Below the pieces are notes generated by a model that saw nothing but the letters and a program-made list of their open reading frames with translations, searched no databases and was not told the origin of the DNA. The translations under genes and the position numbers were made by a program. Shown in pieces: positions 18,988 through 27,541 of a stretch of 64,000 bases of DNA. Position 1 is the stretch's first letter, and the number at the start of each line of letters is the position of its first letter. Origin of the DNA: CAYXAA01 sp964462985 (GTDB taxonomy: Bacteria > Pseudomonadota > Alphaproteobacteria > Rhizobiales > Stappiaceae); contig CAYXAA010000009.1 in NCBI GenBank assembly GCA_964462985.1, positions 1-64,000 of the forward strand, in the 5' to 3' direction.

Positions 18988-20301
18988 TCAGGCCCCCGGC
19001 ACGCTCCGCATGTTGGCGGGCAGCCATGTGGCGAGTTCGGGGAAAGCGATCAGGATCAGCACCATCGCCACCATGATGAGGAACATCGGTATCGCGGCCC
19101 TCGCAACGTAGTTCATCTCATGGCCGGTCATGCCCTGCATGACGAACAGATTGAAGCCGACCGGCGGCGTGATCTGCGCCATCTCGACTACGACCACGAC
19201 GAATATGCCGAACCAGATCACGTCGATGCCAGCTTGCCGGATCATCGGCTCGACCACGGCCATGGTGAGCACGACGGACGAGATGCCGTCCAGAAAGCAG
19301 CCGATCACGATGTAGAACACAAGGAGCGCCATCAGAAGCTCGAACTTGCTGAGGCTCAGCGAGGCGATCCATTCGGCGACGTGGCGCGGCAGGCCGGTGA
19401 AGCCCATGGCGAGCGACAGGAACGCGGCGCCGGCGAGGATAAGCGCGATCATTGCCGAGGTGCGGGTCGCGCCCATCAGGCTGTCGAGGAAGGTCGACAG
19501 CGTGAGCGAGCCCTGCAGGGCGGCAAGGGCGAGCGCGCCAAGCACGCCGAAGGAGGCGGCTTCGGTCGCCGTCGCGAAGCCGAGATACATCGAGCCGATG
19601 ACGAGCAGGATCAGGAGGATGACCGGGATGAGAAACCGGGATTCCCTGATCCTGAACGCCAGGCTGGTGCGGGGCTCCGGCGGTGGGACTTGCTCCGGCT
19701 TCAGCTTCGACCAGAGCGCGACATATCCCATGAACAGCAGCGCCAGCACCAGTCCGGGCACGATGCCGGCGATGAAGAGCTTGGTGATCGACTCGTTGAT
19801 CGACACGCCGTAGACGATGAGCGTCAGCGACGGCGGGATCATCAGGCCGAGAGTGGCGGCGCCGGCGAGCGTACCGATCACCATGTGCTCGGGATAGCCG
19901 CGCCTCCTCAACTCAGGGATCGACATCTTGCCGACCGTCGTCAGCGTTGCTGCCGAGGAGCCGGACACGGCGGCAAAGACCGTGCAGCCGACGATGTTGG
20001 TGTGGAGCAACCGCCCGGGCAGGTTCGCCATCCACGGGGCGAGGCCGCGGAACATGTCCTCCGACAATCGTGTGCGATAGAGGATCTCGCCCATCCAGAT
20101 GAAAAGCGGCAGTGCCGTCAGCGACCAGGACGAGGACGCGGTCCAGATTGTCGTCACCATGGCATCGCCGACCGGGCGTGAAGTGAAGAGCGCCATGCCG
20201 ACGTACGCCACCCCCATCAGCGCAAGCCCGACCCAGACACCGGAGCCGAGCAGGAGGAGAAGCGTGAACAGGAAAAGGGCGGTGAGATAGAAGTCCTGCA
20301 T
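18988..20301 (-). CDS. TRAP transporter large permease subunit, DctM family
   Basis: A 437-residue membrane protein with about 11-12 spans and the DctM family's glycine- and proline-rich motifs (TVFAAVSGSSAATLTTVG, TLGLMIPPSLTLIVYG, ITPPVGFNLFVMQG). It forms the sodium-driven import channel of a tripartite TRAP transporter together with DctQ and the periplasmic DctP. The ATG at 20301 is 4 bases past the DctQ stop, and its ribosome binding site (CAGGAA) lies in the end of dctQ, so the two are translationally linked. Confidence 0.92.
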   Translation of the reverse strand: MQDFYLTALFLFTLLLLLGSGVWVGLALMGVAYVGMALFTSRPVGDAMVTTIWTASSSWSLTALPLFIWMGEILYRTRLSEDMFRGLAPWMANLPGRLLHTNIVGCTVFAAVSGSSAATLTTVGKMSIPELRRRGYPEHMVIGTLAGAATLGLMIPPSLTLIVYGVSINESITKLFIAGIVPGLVLALLFMGYVALWSKLKPEQVPPPEPRTSLAFRIRESRFLIPVILLILLVIGSMYLGFATATEAASFGVLGALALAALQGSLTLSTFLDSLMGATRTSAMIALILAGAAFLSLAMGFTGLPRHVAEWIASLSLSKFELLMALLVFYIVIGCFLDGISSVVLTMAVVEPMIRQAGIDVIWFGIFVVVVVEMAQITPPVGFNLFVMQGMTGHEMNYVARAAIPMFLIMVAMVLILIAFPELATWLPANMRSVPGA

Positions 20302-20305
20302 CGGC

Positions 20306-20839
20306 CTATTCCTGCGGGTTGTCGTCAAGGATTTCGGCTTCGATGCCGTGGGTGCCGTAGACCATCACCCTCAGGAAATGATCGGCGAGGGCGATCGCGA
20401 ACAGGATTGCACCGGCCGCCATCCACGCCTGCGGGATCCACAGGGGCGTGGCGTCCTGATCCTGGCTGACGTCCTTGAGCTTGTGCGACCAGTAGACCGC
20501 CTTGACGGCATACCAGGCGAAATAGGTCGCGATCAGCGTGCCGATGCCGAAGCACCAGGTCTCGCCCCAGCGCCGTGCCGAGCCGAGCGTGCCGAGGATC
20601 AGAGTGACCCGGATGTGGGCGCCGTTGTTCAGCGCATAGGCGAGCGCGAGAAACGACGAGGCGGCCATGCAGTAGCCGGCATAAGCGGCTGAGCCGGGAA
20701 AGATGACCCCGCTCCATCGCGCAGCCATCTGCAGGACGATGACGACAAGAATGCCGACGAGGCTGATAGCCGCCAGAACGCCTCCGGCGAGATAAAGACC
20801 ATCGAGCACCCGCCGCAGAAGACGGCCGATTGCAAGCAC
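20306..20839 (-). CDS. TRAP transporter small permease subunit, DctQ family
   Basis: A 177-residue membrane protein with four predicted spans (near residues 12-34, 48-68, 92-112 and 136-156), the fixed topology of DctQ subunits, which join the large permease to form the TRAP import complex. It starts with GTG; GAGGGAA lies about 8 bases before it. It follows dctP after about 120 bases holding a strong hairpin, and overlaps the ribosome binding site of dctM. Confidence 0.88.
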   Translation of the reverse strand: MLAIGRLLRRVLDGLYLAGGVLAAISLVGILVVIVLQMAARWSGVIFPGSAAYAGYCMAASSFLALAYALNNGAHIRVTLILGTLGSARRWGETWCFGIGTLIATYFAWYAVKAVYWSHKLKDVSQDQDATPLWIPQAWMAAGAILFAIALADHFLRVMVYGTHGIEAEILDDNPQE

Positions 20840-20920
20840 CTGTCTGTTCCCTCTGAGCCGCCAGATTAGGCATGCGGCGCGGCGGCCGGTGTTCCGGTCT
20901 CGCCATTACCAACAGAAGCG

Positions 20921-20947
20921 GCGGCGGAAGCGTGACGCTTCCGCCGC
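20921..20947 (-). terminator. Perfect 12-bp intercistronic hairpin between dctP and dctQ
   Basis: Arms 20921-20932 and 20936-20947 are perfect inverted repeats (GCGGCGGAAGCG) around a TGA loop, 16 bases after the dctP stop. The flanking T content on the minus strand is low (CTTCTGTT), so it is more likely a partial terminator or mRNA 3'-end protector. Such a hairpin would keep the binding protein in excess over the permease subunits. Confidence 0.6.
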
Positions 20948-20962
20948 TCGTCAGGATGCGGC

Positions 20963-21940
20963 CTACTTCCTGTAGGCCTCGACAATCGTCTTGCCAACGT
21001 CACCGGCCGTGGCAACCCAGTCTTCCGTCATGGCCTCGCCGATCGTGGCAAGCCCGGCCTTGAGTTCTTCGCTCGGGGCGCCGACGGTCATGCCGTTCTT
21101 GCCAAGCTCGACGAGATACCAGTCGGTCAGCTCGATCGCCTTCTCGGTCCCGGCCTTCTCCGCCTTGGCTGCCTCGGACTGCAGGCACTCCTTGACCTTG
21201 TCGGAAGCGCCGTCAAAGGCGTCCTTGTTGACGAAGACGGTATTGCGCGGCAGCCAGGCCTGGGTGTCATAGAAGTAGTTGAGCTGCTCCCAGACCTTGC
21301 TGTCATAGCCGGTCGAGCCCGACGAGATGAAGGCCTCGGCGACACCCGTGGCAAGCGCCTGGGACAGTTCGGCCGCCTCGATCTGAACCGGAACCATCTT
21401 GGCGAGTTCCGCCAGTTTGGAGGTCGCGGCGTTGTAGGCGCGGAACTTCAGGCCGGCCATGTCCTCGACGCTGTTGATCTCCTTTTTGGAATAGATGCCC
21501 TGCGGCGGCCACGGCACGGAGTAGAGCAGGACGAGATTCTGCTCGGCGAGCAGTTCCTCCAGCGCGGGCTTGGCGGCGGCATAGAGCTTGTCCGAGGCCT
21601 CGAAGGACGAGGCCATGAACGGCACGCTGTCGAAGCCGAAGATCGGGTTCTCGTTGGCATGGGCCGAGAGCAGGCGCTCGCCGATCGGCACCTGGCCGGT
21701 CTGCACCGCGCGCTTGATGTCATTGCCCTTGAACAGCGAGCCGTTGGAATGGACCACGATCTCCAGCTCGCCGCCGGTGCATTCCTTGACGCCGGCGGCA
21801 AAATTCTTTCCGTTCTCGGTGTGGAAGTTGGAATCGGGATAAGCCATGGGCATATCCCACTTTTCGGCGGCCACGGCCGGAACCGCGAGCGCGGCCGTGA
21901 TCACCAGGGCCGATGCAGTGGTCGCGAGCTGATTCCTCAT
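20963..21940 (-). CDS. TRAP transporter periplasmic substrate-binding protein, DctP family
   Basis: About 325 residues: a signal peptide (cleaved near AVPAVAA-EKWD), then a DctP/TAXI-like binding fold. It carries the conserved arginine in LKFRAYNAATSKLAEL, which in DctP proteins holds the substrate carboxylate. The ligand is therefore probably a carboxylate, which fits an amino acid, keto acid or lactam acid. Three consecutive ATGs (21946, 21943, 21940) follow GAGGGGAG directly; the third has the best spacing (7 bases), so I start there. It is the first TRAP gene, 65 bases after the flavoenzyme gene. Confidence 0.9.
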   Translation of the reverse strand: MRNQLATTASALVITAALAVPAVAAEKWDMPMAYPDSNFHTENGKNFAAGVKECTGGELEIVVHSNGSLFKGNDIKRAVQTGQVPIGERLLSAHANENPIFGFDSVPFMASSFEASDKLYAAAKPALEELLAEQNLVLLYSVPWPPQGIYSKKEINSVEDMAGLKFRAYNAATSKLAELAKMVPVQIEAAELSQALATGVAEAFISSGSTGYDSKVWEQLNYFYDTQAWLPRNTVFVNKDAFDGASDKVKECLQSEAAKAEKAGTEKAIELTDWYLVELGKNGMTVGAPSEELKAGLATIGEAMTEDWVATAGDVGKTIVEAYRK

Positions 21941-22005
21941 CATCATACTCCCCTCTTGTCGTTGCGGACTTCCATCGGGCGTGAGTTTGGCGCGCCCGGC
22001 TCTCC

Positions 22006-23277
22006 TCAGGCAACCCTCGTGACCGGAAACCGTCCGGGATCGTAGGGTTTCAGATCGACATTCGGATGCCGGCCCAAAATCAGGTCGGCGACCAGGCGCC
22101 CGGTCTTCGGGCCGCCGGTGAGGCCCACGTGGTGGTGTCCGAATGCCATCAGGACGTCGCGCCGCCGCGGCGCAGCCCCGATTACGGGGATGGAATCAGC
22201 CGGCGCCGGCCGGTGTCCCATCCAGCGTCTGGTGCCGGACCAGGTAAGGCTCGGCATGGCGTGGCGGGCCTGGTCCTCAAGGATCTTGAACGGCGCCTCG
22301 CTCGGCGGCGCCTCGAGGCCACCAAACTCGACGATGCCGGCGAGACGGATGCGGCCCTCCATCGGCGTGACCACGAACTTGCCCGAGGCGACCATCATCG
22401 GTGCGACGGGCAGGGCACTCGGATTTTCAAGTTCGAGGTGGTATCCGCGTTCACTCTCGAGCGGCACGTCGACCCCGAGCCTCGCGGCGAGACGCCTCGA
22501 CCAGACGCCGGTCGCGAGAACGGCGCGCTCGCAAGCGACGAAGCCCTGATCGGTCTCGAGGCCGGTGAGCTGGTCTCCCTCGAACCGGAAGTCCCTGACC
22601 TCGGCGCGCCGGACGGTGCCGCCGAGTGTCTGAAGATGCGCGGCAAGATCCTTGACGTAGCGGCCTGGATCGCGGATGTGGCCGTGGTCCCTGAGGCGCG
22701 CGGCGAAGGTATTTGCCGGACCGAACAGCGGGTCGTAGCGGCGGAACGCCTCACCCTCGAGCTCGTCCCAACGAAATCCGGCCTCGCGCCTCAGTCCCCA
22801 GCCGAAGGCGTCGGCGGCAAAAGCGGCGCGATCGCGGTAGACGAAGGTGTAGTCGGAGGAGACCAGCCATTGTTCTGCTGGCGTACCGCTGGCAAGCGCC
22901 CGGTGCTGCTCGTAGCTGTCGGCAAGGACTGGCAGAAGGGCACCGGCGATGCGGCGCGCCTCGTCGGCGGTGCAGTGCCTGAGATACTTTGTCAGCCAGG
23001 GCAGGAGGCGCGGCAGGTAGGACCAGCGCAGGAACAGCGGGCTTTTCGGATCGAGCAGCATGCCCGGCGCCTTGCCGATCAGGCCGGGCACCGTTACGGG
23101 CACGACGGAGCATGAGGCCAAAACACCGCCGTTGCCGAAGGAGGTGCCCTCGCCCGGCTCGGCGCGGTCGACCAGGGTGACGTGCACCCCCTCGCGGGCG
23201 AGCCAGATCGCCGTCGAGACGCCGACGATCCCTGCGCCGATTACAGCGACATGACGGGGCGCTCCGTCTGCACTCAT
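22006..23277 (-). CDS. FAD-dependent D-amino-acid dehydrogenase-like oxidoreductase
   Basis: A 423-residue DAO-fold flavoenzyme. The FAD-binding Rossmann motif HVAVIGAGIVGVSTAIWLAR is at the N terminus, followed by LVDR and the G-T-S-F-G-N-G-G motif typical of DadA-type enzymes. The C terminus has GHHHVGLTGGPKTGRLVADLI. It probably oxidises a D-amino acid or related secondary amine to a 2-oxo acid and passes electrons to the respiratory chain. It is between the TRAP genes and the ThDP enzyme on the same strand. Start ATG 23277 is just before the FAD motif; the upstream leader to 23464 contains the second operator-like element. Confidence 0.85.
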   Translation of the reverse strand: MSADGAPRHVAVIGAGIVGVSTAIWLAREGVHVTLVDRAEPGEGTSFGNGGVLASCSVVPVTVPGLIGKAPGMLLDPKSPLFLRWSYLPRLLPWLTKYLRHCTADEARRIAGALLPVLADSYEQHRALASGTPAEQWLVSSDYTFVYRDRAAFAADAFGWGLRREAGFRWDELEGEAFRRYDPLFGPANTFAARLRDHGHIRDPGRYVKDLAAHLQTLGGTVRRAEVRDFRFEGDQLTGLETDQGFVACERAVLATGVWSRRLAARLGVDVPLESERGYHLELENPSALPVAPMMVASGKFVVTPMEGRIRLAGIVEFGGLEAPPSEAPFKILEDQARHAMPSLTWSGTRRWMGHRPAPADSIPVIGAAPRRRDVLMAFGHHHVGLTGGPKTGRLVADLILGRHPNVDLKPYDPGRFPVTRVA

Positions 23278-23383
23278 GCCGGGGCGAGCCTCTGTTCGAC
23301 GGACATGCAGCAAAAAGCCAGCAAAGGATCCCGGTTGTTGCGCATCGGATCGGCTCCCTTTGGCGGCTACGCTACTTCGCGCC

Positions 23384-23410
23384 CACAAATTGTCAATAAA
23401 TTATCATTGT
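23384..23410. promoter_or_regulatory. Operator-like element upstream of the flavoenzyme gene (copy 2 of 2)
   Basis: A 27-base AT-rich element beginning CACAAATTGTCAATAAAT lies 107 bases before the flavoenzyme start. Twenty-two of 27 positions agree with the element before the oxoprolinase gene. The ends CACAA and TTGTG are inverted, so it has dyad character. It is in the 187-base gap between this gene and the ThDP gene, where the surrounding DNA is otherwise GC-rich. Confidence 0.5.
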
Positions 23411-23464
23411 GCAGCGCTTGCCCAATTCCGCGCCACGGCTTCAGAGCTGACCTGGGATTAAGGC

Positions 23465-25177
23465 TCAGGCGACCCATTCACTGACCGGCGCCCTGGCCTC
23501 GTGCAGCGGCTGCATGATGACGTCGATGAGGGTCGGGCCGTCGTGCTCGACCGCCTCCTTCAGCACGGCGGCAAGCTCGGCGGGATGCTCCACGGTCCAG
23601 GACTTGACGCCAAAGGCGGCGGCGACCGCCGCGTGATTGGTACGGTCGAAGTCGACGTTGTGATAGCGGGCGCCGAATCCGGACTTCTGACCGGCCTTGA
23701 TCCAGCCGAACACGCCGTTGGAACACACGATATAGGTGACCGGAGCGCGGCAGCGCACGATGGTCTCGAGCTCGCCGCAGGTGAAACCGAACGAGCCGTC
23801 GCCCATCACGGCGACGATCTTTCTGTCGGGCCGGCCGTACCAGGCACCGAGTGCGGCTGACATCGAATAGCCGAGCGCGCCGTGGGCCCGGTTGGAGAAG
23901 AAGTGACGGCCGGGCCGCTTCAGCTCGTAGTAGGCCGACAGATAGGGGCAGGGTGTGCCCGGATCGGCAATCACGATGGCGTCGTCCGGTAGCACGCGGT
24001 TCAGCTCCGCAACGAAGCGTTCCGGCAGGATCGGCACCGCGTCGCTTGCCGCGAGCGCTCGGAATGCATCCCACTTGGCGCGCTTTGCGTCCGCGATCCG
24101 AGCTGCTCCGCCGAAGGACTTCTGCACCTTGCGCCGATCGAGGTCGCCGTTGAGCGCGGCGAGCGCCAGCCGGGCATCGGACGTGACGGCGACTTCCGTC
24201 GGATAGGACGCGCCAAACACCATTGGGTCGCTGTCGATGTGGATGACGCGGGTGCCCTTCGCTGGCGAGCGCCAGCGCTCGGTGGTGACCGATCCGGCGC
24301 GGCAGCCGATGAACACGACGAGATCGGCTTCGTCGACCACGGCCCGCGTCGCCGGGACACCGCCGTTCGAGCCGACCACGCCGAGACAGGCGCCGTCGGT
24401 TTCCGCAAGACTGCCCTGGCCGGAGATCGTCGTGGCGACCGCAATATCGAGGCGCCGGGCGAAGCGGGCAAGCTCGTCCATGGCGCTGGCGATAACCACA
24501 CCGCCGCCACAGACGAGCACCGGACGTTGCGCGGTAAGGATGGCATTGAGCGCGGCGGCGATGGCGTCCGGGTCGGGGCCGGCAGGGTAGGCGGGATATT
24601 GGCCGAGCTTCGGGTCGGCCCAGATCTCGCCCTCGGAGACGGTGCCCTTCTGGACGTCGAAAGGCAAGCCGAGATGGGCAGCACCCGGGCGGCCGGTGGT
24701 CATGGCCCGGAACGCCTGACGCACGGCATCGGGGATCATCTCCGAACGCGGGATGACCGTGTTGAACTTGGTCAGCGGCCGCATCAAGCTGTCCTGGTCG
24801 AGCTCCGTAAGCGGGTAGTGGCCACGCGAGGAGACCGAGACGTCGGTGGTGATCGCAAGCACCGGATAGGACGACTCGTTAGCCTCGACCAGGCCGGGCA
24901 GGATGTAGGTCGCGCCGCCGCCGGACGGCCCCTCGCAGACGCCGACGCGCCCCGTCACACGGGCGTAGGCGTCCGCCATATAGGCGGCCGAACGCTCGTC
25001 GCGGGTCAGGACATGGGTGATACCGTGGTCGAGGCGGAACAATGCGTCGTAGAGCGGCAGCGTGGTGTCACCGCAAAGACCGAAGATGTGCTTCACCCCG
25101 TGCGCCAGCAGCATCCGGACCATGGCCTCGGCGCCGGTGAAGCTGTTGGAGCGCGGATCTGCCACGGACTCAGACAC
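23465..25177 (-). CDS. Thiamine-diphosphate-dependent enzyme of the acetolactate synthase/decarboxylase family
   Basis: A 570-residue three-domain ThDP enzyme. The PYR domain has the catalytic-type glutamate in RDERSAAYMADAYAR, the central domain is of TPP_enzyme_M type, and the PP domain binds ThDP-Mg by GDGSFGF...CSNG. Family members decarboxylate 2-oxo acids and either release or ligate the aldehyde. No acetolactate small subunit is near, so a catabolic decarboxylase or carboligase is more likely than valine synthesis. It starts with GTG 25177 behind AGGGAGG; the frame is open to 25366 but that part overlaps the divergent GntR promoter. Its upstream region carries a clear promoter and palindrome. 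Confidence 0.83.
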   Translation of the reverse strand: MSESVADPRSNSFTGAEAMVRMLLAHGVKHIFGLCGDTTLPLYDALFRLDHGITHVLTRDERSAAYMADAYARVTGRVGVCEGPSGGGATYILPGLVEANESSYPVLAITTDVSVSSRGHYPLTELDQDSLMRPLTKFNTVIPRSEMIPDAVRQAFRAMTTGRPGAAHLGLPFDVQKGTVSEGEIWADPKLGQYPAYPAGPDPDAIAAALNAILTAQRPVLVCGGGVVIASAMDELARFARRLDIAVATTISGQGSLAETDGACLGVVGSNGGVPATRAVVDEADLVVFIGCRAGSVTTERWRSPAKGTRVIHIDSDPMVFGASYPTEVAVTSDARLALAALNGDLDRRKVQKSFGGAARIADAKRAKWDAFRALAASDAVPILPERFVAELNRVLPDDAIVIADPGTPCPYLSAYYELKRPGRHFFSNRAHGALGYSMSAALGAWYGRPDRKIVAVMGDGSFGFTCGELETIVRCRAPVTYIVCSNGVFGWIKAGQKSGFGARYHNVDFDRTNHAAVAAAFGVKSWTVEHPAELAAVLKEAVEHDGPTLIDVIMQPLHEARAPVSEWVA

Positions 25178-25202
25178 GTAACCTCCCTTTCCTGCGTTCA
25201 GC

Positions 25203-25243
25203 TCTGTATACAGAACGGTATTTTGGGTGATATGAGGAGTCAA
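25203..25243 (-). promoter_or_regulatory. Promoter of the ThDP gene with abutting palindromic GntR-type operator
   Basis: On the minus strand TTGACT (25238-25243), a 17-base spacer and TACCGT (25215-25220) make a plausible sigma-70 promoter. Immediately downstream is the perfect 12-bp palindrome TCTGTATACAGA (25203-25214). TGTATACA-type palindromes are typical targets of GntR/FCD regulators, and such a gene lies next door in the opposite direction (25351). Repression of the ThDP gene and possibly autoregulation are inferred. Confidence 0.6.
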
Positions 25244-25350
25244 GTGAACTGCCGTCGGGATGTCATGGTGCGCACTAGCGGATTCCGATCGATATCGGGA
25301 AATGGCTGGCGTGAGGAGCGGCTCGGTCGTGCAAGCAGGGGAGGCCCCGC

Positions 25351-26064
25351 ATGAGCGATGAGGCAAGCGTCGTTGACCGGGCCTATGAGCGGATCAAGGC
25401 GCGTTCGGTGGCCTTCAGCTTCAAGCCTGGCGAACGCATCAACGAAGTCGCGCTGGCCGGCGACCTCGGCGTCAGCCGCACGCCGCTGCGCGAGGCGCTG
25501 AACCGGCTTGTCGCCGAGCAGTTGATCGATTTCCGGCCGGGCAAGGGATTTTTCTGCCGGGAACTCGACGTCCAGGCGGTCTTCGCGCTGTACGAGCTGC
25601 GTGCGGTGCTGGAAGTGGCGGCGGTCCGCCTCGCCTGCGAGCGGGCGACGGACGAGCGCATCGCCGAGGTGAAGGCAGCGCTCTATGCCGAAGGGCTGAG
25701 CTATCAGGGTCGAACCATCCGCGAGGTCACGGAGTACGACGAGGCATTTCATATCGGCCTTGCCGAACTGTCGGGAAACCGCGAGTTCGTCCGGCAGCTT
25801 CAGCAGATCAACGAGCGCATCCGTTTCATCCGCTGGGTCGACATGGCAAGCCGCGTCGGCACCACCAAGGGCGAGCACAAGGCGATCATGGCCGCAGTCG
25901 AGGCCCGTGACGCCGATGAAGCCGCTCGGATCATGCACGGCCATATCGAAAAGCGGATGGATCAGGTGGTGGCGGCTGTGCGCGAGGGTTACTCAAGTCT
26001 CTACACGGCCGGGCCCGAAGAATTGTTCGAGCGGCGGGTCGATCTCGTGGAGACGGGAGCGTGA
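25351..26064 (+). CDS. GntR family transcriptional regulator, FCD (FadR-like) subfamily
   Basis: A 237-residue regulator: N-terminal winged helix-turn-helix (GERINEVALAGDLGVSRTPLREALNRL, about residues 26-52) and an all-helical FCD ligand domain (about 85-215) with the metal/ligand motif residues in DEAFHIGLAELSGN, EHKAIMAAVEARD and HGHI. It probably senses an organic acid of the island. GGGGAGG lies 5 bases before the ATG. It is divergent from the ThDP gene and 10 bases ahead of the racemase-like gene. Confidence 0.92.
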   Translation: MSDEASVVDRAYERIKARSVAFSFKPGERINEVALAGDLGVSRTPLREALNRLVAEQLIDFRPGKGFFCRELDVQAVFALYELRAVLEVAAVRLACERATDERIAEVKAALYAEGLSYQGRTIREVTEYDEAFHIGLAELSGNREFVRQLQQINERIRFIRWVDMASRVGTTKGEHKAIMAAVEARDADEAARIMHGHIEKRMDQVVAAVREGYSSLYTAGPEELFERRVDLVETGA

Positions 26065-26074
26065 CGGAGCGGTC

Positions 26075-26785
26075 ATGAAGGTCAAAGGCGGCAAGGCGGT
26101 CTACGGTGCGGCGGTGGGCATTCTCATGCTCGAGGCGCGGTTTCCTCGCATTCCCGGCGACATGGGAAATGCGACGACCTGGCCCTTTCCGGTGCTTTAC
26201 AAGGTGGTGCGCGATGCCTCGCCCGACAGGGTGGTGCGCCGGCGCGCCGAGGGTCTGCTCGACGCCTTCATCGCGGCGGCGCGGGAGCTGATCGCCGACG
26301 GCGCGGACGGCATCACCACGAATTGCGGCTTCCTGGCCCTTTTTCAGCGTGAGATCGCGGATGCGGTCGGCGTGCCGGTCGCGACCTCCTCGCTGATGCA
26401 GGTGCCGCTCGTCGACCGCATGCTGCCGAAGGGCAAGCGCGCGGGCGTGCTGACGATCTCCGCGTCGACGCTGACGCCGGAGCATCTCGCCGGAGCCGGC
26501 TGCCCGCCCGACGTGCCGGTCGGCGGTACGGAGGGCGGCAGGGAGTTCACCCGCGTCATCCTCGGCAACGAGCCGGAACTCGACGTGGAGGCGGCGCGGC
26601 GCGACAATGTCGAGGCGGCGCTTGCGCTGGTGGACCGCCATCCGGAATTGGGCGCGATCGTGCTCGAATGCACCAACATGGTGCCCTATGCCGCGGATAT
26701 CAGCGCTGCGACCGGCCTGCCGGTCTATTCGATCGAGAGCTTCGTTACCTGGTTCCACGCCGGGCTCGTTCCTCGGCGCTTCTGA
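26075..26785 (+). CDS. Aspartate/glutamate racemase family protein
   Basis: A 236-residue protein of the Asp/Glu/hydantoin racemase superfamily. It shows the two expected cysteines of the two-base mechanism, one in ITTNCGFLALFQ and one in AIVLECTNMVPYA. Members interconvert L and D forms of amino acids or hydantoins, or decarboxylate arylmalonates. Next to a D-amino-acid dehydrogenase-like gene a racemase role is reasonable. It is 10 bases behind the GntR gene, with GGAG 8 bases before the ATG, so it is probably co-transcribed with it. Confidence 0.83.
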   Translation: MKVKGGKAVYGAAVGILMLEARFPRIPGDMGNATTWPFPVLYKVVRDASPDRVVRRRAEGLLDAFIAAARELIADGADGITTNCGFLALFQREIADAVGVPVATSSLMQVPLVDRMLPKGKRAGVLTISASTLTPEHLAGAGCPPDVPVGGTEGGREFTRVILGNEPELDVEAARRDNVEAALALVDRHPELGAIVLECTNMVPYAADISAATGLPVYSIESFVTWFHAGLVPRRF

Positions 26786-26918
26786 GCGCCTTAGGCGGCC
26801 ACGGCGAGAACGTGCACAAGATCAATATGTTCACTTGCGAGTGCCAGAACGCGAGGCTCGCGCTTCGCGGCAGAATGAATTAGTCTCCCCCGCGACAACC
26901 GGCTGAGCGGCGAGGTCC

Positions 26919-27476
26919 ATGAGCACATCTGGAACGGCACCCGACAACCATCCAATCCCCTCAGAAGGGGACGTCATCGGTCCGGTCGTATCGTCGGCGC
27001 ATCTTGCCTCCGGCGCGATTCCGGCGCTGTCGGAGATCGAATTCGCCGTGACGATGATGGTCAACGCCTATCACCGCTGGATGGTGCGCTGCATGGCGGC
27101 GGCCGGCGCGCCAGGGATGAGCCCGCTCGACACGCTGGTGCTGCACTCAGTCAATCATCGCGGCCGGCCGAAGACGCTCGCCGACATCTGTCTCGTCCTC
27201 AACATCGAGGATACGCATACCGTCACTTACTCCCTGAAGAAGCTGCAGAAGTCCGGCCTGATCTCCACCGGCAAGCGCGGCAAGGAGAAAAGCGTCTCGA
27301 TCACGCCCGAGGGCGAGCGGATCTGCATGGAGTACCGCCGCCTGCGAGAGGCGCTGCTGGTCGGGCCGGTCAAGGGGCTCGGCATGGACGAGCGAGAGCT
27401 GTCGCGGCTCGCCGCGACCTTGCGGTCCGTGTCCGGACACTATGATCAGGCCGCGCGTGCGGCCGCTGCGATGTAA
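26919..27476 (+). CDS. MarR-like winged-helix regulator
   Basis: A 185-residue regulator with about 45 N-terminal residues of no clear structure, then a winged helix with the recognition-helix region TLADICLVLNIEDTHTVTYSLKKLQKSGLI and a wing with GKRGKEKSVSITPEGE, matching the predicted MarR-like family. GAGG precedes the ATG by 5 bases. It follows the racemase by about 130 bases and is the last gene of the island. It may be the factor that binds the paired operators at 18186 and 23384, but nothing in the sequence proves this. Confidence 0.82.
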   Translation: MSTSGTAPDNHPIPSEGDVIGPVVSSAHLASGAIPALSEIEFAVTMMVNAYHRWMVRCMAAAGAPGMSPLDTLVLHSVNHRGRPKTLADICLVLNIEDTHTVTYSLKKLQKSGLISTGKRGKEKSVSITPEGERICMEYRRLREALLVGPVKGLGMDERELSRLAATLRSVSGHYDQAARAAAAM

Positions 27477-27541
27477 CGTCTGACCTCGAGGGGTGAGGGC
27501 GACTTCCTTGTCGTCCGCCAACCAGTAGCAGGGAGAAGACG

